The notes: generated by a model from the sequence alone, not told the origin. Shown: positions 26,605 to 35,179, counted from the first letter of the stretch. The stretch is DNA of 64,000 bases from Desertibacillus haloalkaliphilus (GCF_019039105.1 NZ_JAHPIV010000009.1:124001-188000), one strand, 5' to 3'. Made by a program: numbers and translations.

Positions 26605-26674
26605 CTTGTTTCATTCTATGGTAAAATAAGGACGGAAGTATGGATTGATGATTTACTTATTACTAAGGAGATGA

Positions 26675-26890
26675 ATGAGTGTGACAAAAGAAGAAGTGTT
26701 AAACGCCTTAAATGAACAAGGCTTAGAGGATATTATTGAGCTGATCGAGGATGCTGAGGAGGGCTATTTAGAAGAACTTGAGTTAGTAGAATCGTTAGGG
26801 TTACTCTATGATCGAGAGTTGAACAAGGAAGTTTTAGAACTTCTAGAAAGCTTAGGAGTCAAGCTTATCTATGTAACAGATGAAGAGTGA
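26675..26890 (+). CDS. Small acidic protein resembling sigma-70 region 1.1
   Basis: This 71-residue protein is strongly acidic and helical: NALNEQGLEDIIELIEDAEE, then KEVLELLESLGVKLIYVTDEE. The helix plus ELGI-V-type ending resembles region 1.1 of primary sigma factors, which contacts core RNA polymerase and blocks free sigma from DNA. As a free-standing domain it could act on polymerase, but this is inference. AAGGAG precedes the ATG by 4 nt; a GTG at 26681 is an alternative start. It precedes ydbS by 30 nt, so it may share that transcript. Confidence 0.6.
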   Translation: MSVTKEEVLNALNEQGLEDIIELIEDAEEGYLEELELVESLGLLYDRELNKEVLELLESLGVKLIYVTDEE

Positions 26891-26920
26891 AAAGAAGTGT
26901 TTTGAGGGGAGGGGATTTGC

Positions 26921-27400
26921 TTGCGAGCGGAGCCAAGACAGAGAATTTCCAAGCACGCACTCCCGGTGTGGCGTTTCAAAGCCGTAATTGAATCAGTTGT
27001 GATTGCGCTCGTGGTCGTTGGATACGGATTTATCTCATACTTTTTACAATTACCTACTAGTTTGTTGGTGTTCATTATCATTGTTTTTGTTTTGGGCAGT
27101 CTCATACATATCTTTGTTGTTCCGAATATTCGTTGGAAGCGGTGGCGTTACGATGTGTTAGAAAGTGAGATTGACCTTCAATATGGAATCATCATAGTGA
27201 AACGAACATTAATTCCGATGAACCGTGTACAGCATGTAGATACGGAGCATGGCCCCCTACTTCGTAAGTATGGGTTAGCTGCTGTTACTATTTCTACGGC
27301 TGCAACGGTTCATCAAATACCAGCGCTCACTCATGAAGTGGCAGATGATTTAAGAGATCGAATTGCGTCTCTTGCTGCGGTGGCTGAAGATGATGAATAA
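26921..27400 (+). CDS. ydbS: YdbS-like bacterial PH-domain membrane protein
   Basis: This 159-residue protein has a short cytoplasmic N-terminus, two hydrophobic spans (about 20-65), then a bPH2 (DUF304) domain with the VKRTLIPMNRVQHVDTEHGPLLRKYGL motif region. It pairs with YdbT; in B. subtilis the pair helps against certain bacteriocins such as amylocyclicin. The start is TTG, 6 nt after GAGGGGAGGGG. It overlaps the next gene by 11 nt, so the two are translationally coupled. Confidence 0.87.
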   Translation: MRAEPRQRISKHALPVWRFKAVIESVVIALVVVGYGFISYFLQLPTSLLVFIIIVFVLGSLIHIFVVPNIRWKRWRYDVLESEIDLQYGIIIVKRTLIPMNRVQHVDTEHGPLLRKYGLAAVTISTAATVHQIPALTHEVADDLRDRIASLAAVAEDDE

Positions 27401-28829
27401 CCCGATGAGACGAATGCACCCGGCAGCAATATTGATTACCATTTTTATGAGAATTCGGGAGTTTATTGTACCTTTAGTTGTTGGGGTGTTAATCGGGAGT
27501 ACAGGTCAGTCATTTACGCAAATCTTTTTGTTCGTTATATGTTTGTTTGTGCTTATCCATAGTATCTTGTATTGGGTTTCGTATCGATATGTATTGGAGA
27601 ATGGTGAGCTCACGGTCCAGCAAGGAATTTTCATTAAGAAAAAAAGATATATAAGACAAGAGCGAGTTCAGAGTATTGATGTCGTCGCAGGTGTTATCCA
27701 ACGACTCTTTTCTTTAGTGAAAGTTCGGATTGAAACTGCAGGTGGAGCAAATGAGCCCGAAGTTTTACTGGTGGCGATAACGAAAGATGAAGCCAACCGG
27801 ATGAGAACCGAATTATTACGTAAAGAGGAGAGTATGGGAACAGAGCAAGTCCTATTGCCGGATGAGGATCAGATAGAAAATTCGACTGAATGGGTATGGC
27901 AATTACAGAAACGGGAGTTACTCATTGCTGCACTGACTTCTGGTGGTGTAGGATTTGTCCTATCTGCTGTCTTGGCTTTATTTACGCAAATTGAGCAATT
28001 GCTACCGGATGCTGTTTTGGAAACAACGGCAGGTTTGATATTTGAATCAAGCTTACTTGTGCTAATTATCGTGATGATTATTCTCGCCGTCATTGCTTGG
28101 CTAATTTCAATGACTCAAGTCGTTTTAAAATATGGTGGCTTTTCGGTTGTGAAGAAAGATGAAAAATTGGAAATAACGCGGGGGCTTCTTGAACAAAGGC
28201 AACTATCGTTGCATTTGAATCGGATCACTTCGATTCGAATTGTGAGTAGTTTGTTTAGACAGCCGTTTGGTTATGCTACTGTTTATGTAGAAAGTGCAGG
28301 AGGTGGCTCTCGTGAAGAGCAGTTATCAACGATCCTCTTTCCATTAATAAAGAAGCGGGACATACCAGCTGTGCTGAAAGAAATAGCCCCTACATTTTCG
28401 GTGCCCTTACAATTTCAGCGCGTGCCAAAACGGGCATTGTTAAGGTACCTCTTACGAAACTTGCTACCAGCAGGGTTACTAGTTGTGACCATAACATTTG
28501 TGATGCCGTATGGGCATCTCAGTGTACTGACGCTACCAATTGTTGTTTTACTATCCTATTTTCAATATCGAGATGCCGGTCACGGAAATCATCAAGAAGC
28601 TGTATGGTTACGTTTTCGGCGTTTAAATCAAACGATGGTCATTGTTCCAAGAAGAAAGATTCAAGCCGCAGAACATCAACAATCACTACTGCAGTCATAT
28701 CGAAGCTTATCGACGTTTAAAGTTTCAATATTAACAAGTATGACTGGTAAAAGTTTCTCTGTCATTGATTTAGATCAAACCGAAAGTGAACGATTATTCA
28801 AATGGTTCTCTGTAACAAAAGCGCGTTGA
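27390..28829 (+). CDS. ydbT: YdbT-like protein with tandem bacterial PH domains
   Basis: This 479-residue membrane protein has several hydrophobic spans (about residues 12-55, 180-235 and 355-385) and repeated bPH2 domains. The motif IKKKRYIRQERVQSIDV in the first is echoed by LEQRQLSLHLNRITSIRI in the second; a third, degenerate copy lies at the C-terminus. It is the usual partner of YdbS. The start is set at the ATG pair at 27390/27393 (MMNNPMRRMHPAA), as the upstream TTG lies deep in ydbS. A hairpin spans its stop codon. Confidence 0.87.
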   Translation: MMNNPMRRMHPAAILITIFMRIREFIVPLVVGVLIGSTGQSFTQIFLFVICLFVLIHSILYWVSYRYVLENGELTVQQGIFIKKKRYIRQERVQSIDVVAGVIQRLFSLVKVRIETAGGANEPEVLLVAITKDEANRMRTELLRKEESMGTEQVLLPDEDQIENSTEWVWQLQKRELLIAALTSGGVGFVLSAVLALFTQIEQLLPDAVLETTAGLIFESSLLVLIIVMIILAVIAWLISMTQVVLKYGGFSVVKKDEKLEITRGLLEQRQLSLHLNRITSIRIVSSLFRQPFGYATVYVESAGGGSREEQLSTILFPLIKKRDIPAVLKEIAPTFSVPLQFQRVPKRALLRYLLRNLLPAGLLVVTITFVMPYGHLSVLTLPIVVLLSYFQYRDAGHGNHQEAVWLRFRRLNQTMVIVPRRKIQAAEHQQSLLQSYRSLSTFKVSILTSMTGKSFSVIDLDQTESERLFKWFSVTKAR

Positions 28830-28854
28830 ATGACCTCCTCATTTCAACGCGCTT
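28819..28854 (+). terminator. Hairpin spanning the ydbT stop codon
   Basis: AAGCGCGTTGAA and TTCAACGCGCTT form the stem; only a short T-rich tract follows. It lies between ydbT and the convergent DUF2777-like gene. Confidence 0.5.
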
Positions 28855-28898
28855 GTTGCTACTTCTATCATTATTATGGTTCAACCGAACCTGTGATG

Positions 28899-29933
28899 TT
28901 ACCGATCTTTGGAATATGAGTTTGTGTACGTAATGATCGAACGTTGACCAGAATCTGTTGTAAATTCAAAGCGGTCATAAATAACATCATTGTCATTCTC
29001 AATTAATTCTCGCTCATAATGATGTTGAACGACAATCGTTTTCTGCTTACGTTTGTAAGTGATGAAATTGACACCCGAGAATTTATTCTCTTCTGTTGAA
29101 TGAAGAAGTTTAAAAAGTAAAGAATTGTGACAATCAACAGCATGATTATGCGTCATTCCAAAGTTTTTCAAGCTCTTCTCTAGCGATAGACGAGCAGGAT
29201 TTTCTAATTCTTTAATTAAAATATGGTATGGCTCAAATTGTTTTTTATGAAGCCTAATTTTTTGATTCGGTGTTAAAGTGATCACTGAGTTATCGCTGGT
29301 TTGAAACTTCCAATTTGATAGATAATGTCCAGTGACCCACTCATTACCATGTTTGACTTCGAACTCAAATGGACATCCTTCAAGAACGAGGTGTTGTTTT
29401 TTATCTTCATCATATAATATCACTTCAGCATGATTATCCTGAACAACATACAAAATGTAATTTTCATCGAAATCCTGTTCTACATATTGTTGATTTCTAT
29501 TTGTTTGCTTATGCTTAAGTTTGTTCGGATCGATTTGGTTAGGGTAGTTCGTTTCTAGGTAGTCTGTTAAATGTGAAATTAAATGCTCATATTGTGATGT
29601 TGTTTGTTCATAGCTTGATAGTTTCTTATAAATAGAGTCGATGACCGATTGTTCAAAACTCGATTCAAAGGGCGCAGGCAATGGTTTAATTTTTGTACTA
29701 GCAAACTCTGCGACGTCACCAACTGAATAGATCGGTTCTTGGAGTTTACAATGCCCTTCAGAGTTAATTTGTAGTGAGGGAAATTCGTCAACACCTTTTA
29801 TTTTTACAATCCCACGCCATGGTTTTCGGGGTTCTGCAACTACATCTATTAATTCACCAACGTACTGTCCTTTAATAGCTTCATCAATTAAGACTTGTTT
29901 TCCAATATGGTTTTGTGCTTCTTTACGATCCAT
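28899..29933 (-). CDS. DUF2777-like protein
   Basis: This 344-residue soluble protein opens with a small beta-barrel-like domain (IGKQVLIDEAIKGQYVGELI...PWRGIVKIKG), has a central helical linker and a C-terminal beta-rich domain with GHYLSNWKF and NHAVDCHNSLLFKLLH. The opening agrees with what I recall of the DUF2777 family of Bacillaceae, whose function is unknown. GAGAGGG precedes the ATG. A PerR-like inverted repeat lies 24 nt upstream of the start. It is a single gene. Confidence 0.65.
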   Translation of the reverse strand: MDRKEAQNHIGKQVLIDEAIKGQYVGELIDVVAEPRKPWRGIVKIKGVDEFPSLQINSEGHCKLQEPIYSVGDVAEFASTKIKPLPAPFESSFEQSVIDSIYKKLSSYEQTTSQYEHLISHLTDYLETNYPNQIDPNKLKHKQTNRNQQYVEQDFDENYILYVVQDNHAEVILYDEDKKQHLVLEGCPFEFEVKHGNEWVTGHYLSNWKFQTSDNSVITLTPNQKIRLHKKQFEPYHILIKELENPARLSLEKSLKNFGMTHNHAVDCHNSLLFKLLHSTEENKFSGVNFITYKRKQKTIVVQHHYERELIENDNDVIYDRFEFTTDSGQRSIITYTNSYSKDR

Positions 29934-30324
29934 GAAAACCCTCTCTTTTTTAATTGTTATAACGATTATAATTATAAATGTTTTACTAGTTTCGCAGATG
30001 GTAAAGTGAAGTTTGGGCGCCGATTAGCTTTCATACGTAAATTTTCTTTAGATGGAAAAACGGTAATTCACTCATCTACTTTCTATCCTATTATAGTCGT
30101 TTATTTAAAGGTTTCGCAAGTCTATAGGTGATTTACATGTATTTACAAGAGTGATAGCAGTGGTAGGTTAGGAACAAACATAAGAGAAATCAGCAGGAAT
30201 ATGCAACGGCTTCGTTGAATAGTTAAGAGATAGTAGTAAATAGTAGCGTATGCTTGTCTAGCCATGGCAGCGCAGGCTGATCGATACTGTTTTTATCATT
30301 CATTTCTACTAGGAGGGTGATTGA
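29934..30324. other. Intergenic region with a PerR-box-like inverted repeat
   Basis: This 391-bp gap separates divergent genes. It has the 15-bp near-palindrome at 29957-29971 and A+T-rich tracts, and otherwise no frame with a ribosome site, no clear hairpin and no RNA gene that I can identify. Confidence 0.5.
29957..29971. promoter_or_regulatory. PerR/Fur-type box candidate
   Basis: TTATAACGATTATAA matches the PerR consensus TTATAATNATTATAA at all but one fixed position. It overlaps tandem TATAAT sequences that could be the -10 region of the minus-strand gene, so part of the match may be promoter composition. Confidence 0.4.
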
Positions 30325-30903
30325 ATGTATAATTTAAAAGAAAAAGAGCGAATTTTCGTATTTACCGGTCCAGATGGTTCGGGGCGGAAGACAGTTGCCA
30401 AATTAGTTGGTGATACATTGAATATGAAAGGAATTGTCTCTTCGACTACTCGTAAGAAAAGACATTATGAACGAGAAGATGTTGATTATCATTATTTATC
30501 CCGTGAAGCGTTTGCGAAGGCACAAGAAAATGGAGAGTTTATTGAGAAAGTAGAAATCAATGGGCATTTATATGGGATCAAAGAAGCTGAAGTTGCGGAA
30601 AGTTTTCAAAAACACGGTTGTATTTATCTCGTCTTAAACAAAGAGGGCGCGGACATCCTAAAAGATTTATATGGAGATAAAGTCATCCGCATGTTTTTAT
30701 ATGCTGATCGTAACACAGTCATTGAAAGACAGAAAGAACGTGGTGACTCTGAAGAGGTTATCCGTGAGCATATGAGCCATTATGATGAAGAGATGGAATA
30801 TAAACAAGCATGCGAGCATGCTTTTGAAAATTATGAGCTTGCCCATACGACATTTGAGGTGACGAATGCTGTGGAAGCGTATTTAAAAGAAAATATAAAA
30901 TAA
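30325..30903 (+). CDS. Guanylate-kinase-like protein (paralogue)
   Basis: This 192-residue protein has the guanylate kinase fold: P-loop GPDGSGRKTVAKL (about residue 15), STTRKKRHYEREDVDYHYLS for GMP binding, and NGHLYGIK. True Gmk has GPSGVGKGT; here Lys is shifted to GRKT and a Ser is Asp, so the P-loop is altered. The central SxTTR and DVDYHF-like motifs remain. The housekeeping gmk is normally beside remA and rpoZ, which are not here. It may be a second kinase or a regulatory homologue. Confidence 0.72.
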   Translation: MYNLKEKERIFVFTGPDGSGRKTVAKLVGDTLNMKGIVSSTTRKKRHYEREDVDYHYLSREAFAKAQENGEFIEKVEINGHLYGIKEAEVAESFQKHGCIYLVLNKEGADILKDLYGDKVIRMFLYADRNTVIERQKERGDSEEVIREHMSHYDEEMEYKQACEHAFENYELAHTTFEVTNAVEAYLKENIK

Positions 30904-30914
30904 CTCTTAATGTT

Positions 30915-30961
30915 AAGGGGATGCCCCAAAAGGTAAATCAACCTTTTTGGGGCATCCCCTT
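30915..30961. terminator. Long stem-loop between convergent genes
   Basis: The arms of 20 and 21 nt pair with one bulge around a 6-nt loop. The core GGGATGCCCCAAAAGG is shared in form with hairpins at 11524 and 51881. Confidence 0.65.
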
Positions 30962-30970
30962 GTTAGAGTT

Positions 30971-31924
30971 TTATGCTTGCTTTTGTCTTTTTGCAAGGTA
31001 ATCAGCAATTCCCATTGCACATATTTCGGTGTCTAGTTTTAAAATTTCAAAGATAGGATGATTGTCAGGAACATGTTTTTCTTTTAAATGATCAGTTATC
31101 ATCGCTAATAGATCTTCAGCAATCGCATGATAGTCACGACCTTCTTCTGTTGCTTTTTCACCAGCAGCAACAAATCGCGGAATCCATTCTTTTACTTGTT
31201 GATAAACATCATCGACGTCAGTAGACACCCCGAAGTGTCCGAAATAAATTCGTTCAACATTCATGTCTTTGATACGTTCTAACGAGTGAAGCATCGCATC
31301 GGGTTTGAACTGGTTAGGTGATGTCGTTGGTAAATACAGGTTAAACCTTTGATCCGAAAGCTGATCATATTTAATACCGATGGTATCGCCCGTAAACATT
31401 CCGTTGCTAACGGGATCATAAATACTAAAGTGGTGATCGGAATGACCGGGTGTATTATAAAAACGTAGGGTACAATCACTGCCAATTGCTAATGTTTCTC
31501 CATCTTCTTTTATGATCACTTTTTCTTCAGGAATAGGTACAATTGGTTCAAAAAGCTTGTCAAAGTCGTCACCGTAAACAGCTCTTGCTCCTTTAATTAA
31601 TCTTGTTGGATCAATTAAATGCCGTGCACCACGAGGGTGGACAACAACGGTAGCGTTTGGGCAGTCCTTAAGTAATAGCCCAGCACCACCCGAGTGGTCA
31701 AGATGGATATGAGTAACAATAATATATCTGACATCTCTCGGATCTAGCTGTAAGGTTTTAAGCCCCTCTAATACGTAGGGGATTGACATACTAGGTCCTG
31801 TTTCGACAATCGTTAATTCATCTTCTTGAATGACATAGGTTCCTGTACGCTCAGGTAAACCAAGGTCAAATCCATCAATAAGATGAATGCGGTTTCCTAA
31901 GTCAATTGGCTGATTCTTATTCAT
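30971..31924 (-). CDS. MBL-fold metallo-hydrolase
   Basis: This 317-residue beta-lactamase-fold enzyme shows THIHLDHSGGAG for zinc binding, NTPGHSDHH and FTGDTIG for the other ligands, and YFGHFG near the C-terminus. It resembles glyoxalase II-like or lactonase-like hydrolases of unknown substrate. The start is the ATG at 31924, 6 nt after AAGGAG; the longer frame upstream has no ribosome site. It is monocistronic and converges on the guanylate-kinase-like gene. Confidence 0.85.
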   Translation of the reverse strand: MNKNQPIDLGNRIHLIDGFDLGLPERTGTYVIQEDELTIVETGPSMSIPYVLEGLKTLQLDPRDVRYIIVTHIHLDHSGGAGLLLKDCPNATVVVHPRGARHLIDPTRLIKGARAVYGDDFDKLFEPIVPIPEEKVIIKEDGETLAIGSDCTLRFYNTPGHSDHHFSIYDPVSNGMFTGDTIGIKYDQLSDQRFNLYLPTTSPNQFKPDAMLHSLERIKDMNVERIYFGHFGVSTDVDDVYQQVKEWIPRFVAAGEKATEEGRDYHAIAEDLLAMITDHLKEKHVPDNHPIFEILKLDTEICAMGIADYLAKRQKQA

Positions 31925-32135
31925 CGTGTGCTCCTTTCGTATTTGCAATAGTGACAATGATAATAAGGTGCCTTTTATTCTATTGTAATCAGCAAATACA
32001 TAGCTGTAAAGAAATGTTTCTAAAAATTCATACAAATAGTGGGTTTACTAGATTTTCCTTTGAGTATTTTAGGAGAACCCTTTACTATATATGAATAAAC
32101 TATTTTCGAAACAATGGTAAACTAGTGGGGAATGG

Positions 32136-32164
32136 ACCCCCATATCCAATGATTACGATACGAA
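32136..32164 (+). promoter_or_regulatory. Sigma-I-type promoter of sigI-rsgI
   Basis: ACCCCC and CGAA are separated by 19 nt and followed by TATTATAA. This matches the two-box pattern of SigI-dependent promoters and suggests autoregulation. Confidence 0.7.
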
Positions 32165-32200
32165 TATTATAAAATGAAAGACAGTAAAGAGGTGTGCGTG

Positions 32201-32944
32201 GTGTTAAGGCGCTTTTTACCCAAACGAACAAAGGATAAAGAGGTTGAGGACGTGATCGACCAAATTAAAATGGGAGATCGCTCTCTACACAATGAATTTA
32301 TAGATCAATATAAACCATTCATTGCTAAACATGTTTCAAGCGTTTGTAAACGGTATGTTGACCGTACGATTGACGATGAATATAGTGTTGGACTCATTGC
32401 TTTTGATGAAGCGATTCAACAGTATGCCCCTGATAAGGGAAGTTCATTTCTCTCGTTTGCGAGCCTAGTGATTAGGCGAAGAGTGATTGACTATATCCGT
32501 CAAGAAAGTAAAAGGCAAGTGGCTACATCACTTGACCATAATGAAGACCTGCATGAAAACCTAGAAAATTATGCAGAGGTATCTGCCTCTCTAGATGTTT
32601 TTCAAGAAGAAATCGAAATCTCCTATCGAAAAGAGGAACTTCTTCACTTTCAGGAACGATTAAAGGAATTTGGAATAACTTTTTCTCATTTACAAAAAGA
32701 GTGTCCAAAACATAGAGATGCCAGAGAAAATATGGCAAAGGTCGCTCGTGTAATTATTGAAAATGAAGAAGTGAAAGCACAACTTTTAGAGAAAAAACGA
32801 TTGCCAATCAAGCCATTATTAAATGATGTTGATGTTAGTCGCAAAACATTGGAACGAAATCGTAAATATTTAATTGCGTTGGCGATTATTCTCCTAGAGG
32901 ATTACGTTTATATAAGGGATTATGTAAGGGAGTGGTTGAAATGA
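32201..32944 (+). CDS. sigI: RNA polymerase sigma factor SigI
   Basis: This 247-residue alternative sigma factor is of the SigI type. Region 2 contains EFIDQYKPFIAKHVSSVCKR, DDEYSVGLIAFDEAI and FLSFASLVIRRRVIDYIR; the C-terminal SigI-specific domain ends RKTLERNRKYLIALAIILL. SigI responds to heat or envelope and polysaccharide cues and is held by the membrane anti-sigma RsgI. The GTG at 32201 is chosen for its spacing to AGAGGTG and for family length; a GTG at 32198 is adjacent. It overlaps rsgI by 4 nt (ATGA). Confidence 0.9.
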   Translation: MLRRFLPKRTKDKEVEDVIDQIKMGDRSLHNEFIDQYKPFIAKHVSSVCKRYVDRTIDDEYSVGLIAFDEAIQQYAPDKGSSFLSFASLVIRRRVIDYIRQESKRQVATSLDHNEDLHENLENYAEVSASLDVFQEEIEISYRKEELLHFQERLKEFGITFSHLQKECPKHRDARENMAKVARVIIENEEVKAQLLEKKRLPIKPLLNDVDVSRKTLERNRKYLIALAIILLEDYVYIRDYVREWLK

Positions 32945-34131
32945 AAACAGGAATGATAACTGAGGTTAAACGTTCCTATTTGATTGTGATGACAGCTGAT
33001 GGGGAGTTTTGTAGAGCGCGTAAACCAGAGCGTGATTACCAAATTGGCGAAGAAATTGAGTTTACACCTGTAGAGCGGAATTCCTTATTCTCAGGTGGCT
33101 TACACATCCCTATGCAAAAGCAAGTGATTTCTACACTTTCGTTTTTGCTTGTCTTGATTGCTGGTTCATATGCATACTTCAATCACTCCAATCAAGTATA
33201 CGGGGTCGTCTCTATTGATATTAATCCTAGCTTTGGAATTAGTGTTAATAAAAATATGGAGGTTGTTGCCATCGATGCATATAATGACGATGCAAAGCAA
33301 CTTCTTGCAGTAAATAACGATTGGAAAAAGGAACCTGTCGAAGATGTGACGAAACAGCTTGTCAGTGATAGTTTATCTAAAGGGAATTTTGATTCATACT
33401 CCGATATTTTAATTTCTACAATGGCAACCGCTAAGGGAACAGAGACAGATGAGTTTTATGAGGTAGTGACTTCGAGGTTGCAGAATCTTGAGCAGGCATA
33501 TCCTGTTCATATGACAATTTTTCAAACAACGGCATCGATTTACGAGGAATCACTAAAGAATAATATCTCTCCGGGAAAATATGCATTATTTATTGCTGCG
33601 AACGCAAAGGGCTTTGATTACACGGTACAAGACGTGAAAATGAAAAATGTTAGCCAAATCAAGGAAGATGTAGGGCAACTTGAAGAAGTTGTCGGGAGTG
33701 AGGTTAGTGATGAGCAGTATCAGGCTTGGAAGGACAACCCGCATTACGATTCGCAAGGAAATCAAGATAGCGCACATGAACAAGGGAATACACAAGATCT
33801 TCAAAAGGGTCAGGGACAACAGAATTCAGGAAGCAACCATGATAACTCAAACGTTCATCCCCCTGGCCAACAAATGAAAGAAGAACGAACGAACAAGGGC
33901 AAACAAGACAATGATGCAAGAAATCAAGCTGAAGTGAAGCGCGCACAACCAGCGAGAGAAAACGCACAAAACGAGAAAAATCCACGAGCAGCAGAACGTT
34001 CAAATAATAACGCTAATCAAAAGGGCGCAAACCACCCTTCAAATCAAAAAGGAAATCAAAAGAGTGTAGACCATCCTTCGAATCAACAAGGAAAGCCAAA
34101 GGGGGAGAATCATCCTTCAAACCAAAATTAA
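32941..34131 (+). CDS. rsgI: Anti-sigma-I factor RsgI
   Basis: This 396-residue single-pass protein has the N-terminal RsgI domain (about 1-55, MKTGMITEVKRSYLIVMTADG), one membrane span near 63-82, and a conserved periplasmic part starting VYGVVSIDINPSFGISVN. The rest (about 270-396) is a Gln/Asn/Lys/Glu-rich, disordered tail ending in a 13-residue repeat with HPSNQ cores. It binds SigI inside the cell and probably releases it after cleavage of the outer part. Unlike clostridial RsgI proteins it has no sugar-binding module; the low-complexity tail resembles the Bacillus form. Confidence 0.9.
   Translation: MKTGMITEVKRSYLIVMTADGEFCRARKPERDYQIGEEIEFTPVERNSLFSGGLHIPMQKQVISTLSFLLVLIAGSYAYFNHSNQVYGVVSIDINPSFGISVNKNMEVVAIDAYNDDAKQLLAVNNDWKKEPVEDVTKQLVSDSLSKGNFDSYSDILISTMATAKGTETDEFYEVVTSRLQNLEQAYPVHMTIFQTTASIYEESLKNNISPGKYALFIAANAKGFDYTVQDVKMKNVSQIKEDVGQLEEVVGSEVSDEQYQAWKDNPHYDSQGNQDSAHEQGNTQDLQKGQGQQNSGSNHDNSNVHPPGQQMKEERTNKGKQDNDARNQAEVKRAQPARENAQNEKNPRAAERSNNNANQKGANHPSNQKGNQKSVDHPSNQQGKPKGENHPSNQN
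34033..34125 (+). repeat. 39-bp tandem repeat encoding HPSNQ units in RsgI
   Basis: Three HPSNQ cores recur at 34033, 34072 and 34111, an exact 13-codon period. Codons vary between units, so it is an older coding repeat and not a recent slippage array. Confidence 0.7.
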
Positions 34132-34139
34132 ATGAATAT

Positions 34140-34169
34140 ACCCCCATAAAATAGGTAGTGATGACCGAA
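34140..34169 (+). promoter_or_regulatory. Second sigma-I-type promoter
   Basis: ACCCCC and CGAA are separated by 20 nt and followed by TTATTATAA. It shares the boxes and the downstream A+T tract with the promoter before sigI and lies 8 nt after the rsgI stop codon. Confidence 0.6.
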
Positions 34170-34216
34170 TTATTATAACGCAATAAATAAAATGATTCTA
34201 TTTTAGGGGGAACATC

Positions 34217-35179
34217 ATGAAAAGAAGTGGAAAAATCTTTGCTGTTGGAATGTTGGCAACGGCCATAACGATTGGATCGGGAGCGGGAATTAGTTATGCA
34301 AGCCCAGAGGTGACTGAGGAACAGCGATTGCTTGAGGAGGCAATCAGCGTGTATGAAACAGAGGCTGGTGTTGATGATCAAGAGGTTGAGATCATCTATA
34401 AAGAGGGGATTAATACTGCGCAGTTAAGTCAAACTGAGGAAGCGGCGACAGTACCAGGAGATATGTTTTATTTTGTCAAGCAGTTGCTTGAACGAGTTCA
34501 ATACACGTTGGCGTTTGCTGACCAAGACAAAGCTAGTCTCCTTATCGATTTTGCACAACAACGAGTATTAGAAGCCGAACAGCTAATTGATCAAGGGGAG
34601 GCCGCTAAAGCGGAGGAAATCTTGAAACAAGCGCTTGAGATTCATGATCAAGCGATCGAGTATCAAGAGGAAAAACGAGAGAATGATGATCGAAACCAAT
34701 TTGAAACAACTGAAGACCTAATCGAAGAGGGTCTCGTGCCTGATGACAATGAAGTGGAGCTGAAGCTTTCTCAAAATATTATCAGCTTACTAAATGTTGT
34801 GAACAAAGTTGAGAATCCAAGGGCGAAAGAAGTGATTACTCGAAACATTGAAAGGCAATTGAAGCATCTGGACCGAAAACAACGACGAGAAGAAGAAACA
34901 AATGATTCGCTAGAAGAAAACAGTGATGATAAAGAGAATGAAGTTGTGAACGAAAGTGAAAGTGCTACGGATGAAGCCACTGAAGAAAGTGATGACATTG
35001 TAGAAAGTGCTAAGGTAAATCGCGCTGAAAAAAAAGGTGACCAAGTGAAGAGAAATGGACCGCCGGCTCATGCACTTGAAAAGATGCCTGAACACGTGAA
35101 ACAAAAATTTGAGGATCGAAACCAAAAATCTCGAGGAAACAATGGAAACGGTAATGGCAAAGGTAATGGTAATAACTAA
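34217..35179 (+). CDS. Secreted DUF5667-type protein
   Basis: This 320-residue protein has a signal peptide (MKRSGKIFAVGMLATAITIG, probable cut after SYA), then a helical DUF5667-like core (about 78-150: PGDMFYFVKQLLERVQY, LLIDFAQQRVLEAEQLI) and a long acidic region. The C-terminus is basic and Gly/Asn-rich, ending NGNGKGNGNN. Such proteins occur in Firmicutes envelopes, and several carry the same Gly/Asn tail. It lies downstream of rsgI with its own sigma-I-type promoter, so it is a likely SigI target. Its function is unknown. Confidence 0.8.
   Translation: MKRSGKIFAVGMLATAITIGSGAGISYASPEVTEEQRLLEEAISVYETEAGVDDQEVEIIYKEGINTAQLSQTEEAATVPGDMFYFVKQLLERVQYTLAFADQDKASLLIDFAQQRVLEAEQLIDQGEAAKAEEILKQALEIHDQAIEYQEEKRENDDRNQFETTEDLIEEGLVPDDNEVELKLSQNIISLLNVVNKVENPRAKEVITRNIERQLKHLDRKQRREEETNDSLEENSDDKENEVVNESESATDEATEESDDIVESAKVNRAEKKGDQVKRNGPPAHALEKMPEHVKQKFEDRNQKSRGNNGNGNGKGNGNN

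Noticed and set aside
29895-30131. 78-codon plus-strand frame in the gap after the DUF2777-like gene
   Set aside because: It starts inside the opposite gene, has no ribosome site and an unusual aromatic-rich composition.
34033-34125. CRISPR-like short repeat
   Set aside because: The 39-bp period lies in frame in rsgI and encodes HPSNQ units; spacers are not unique.
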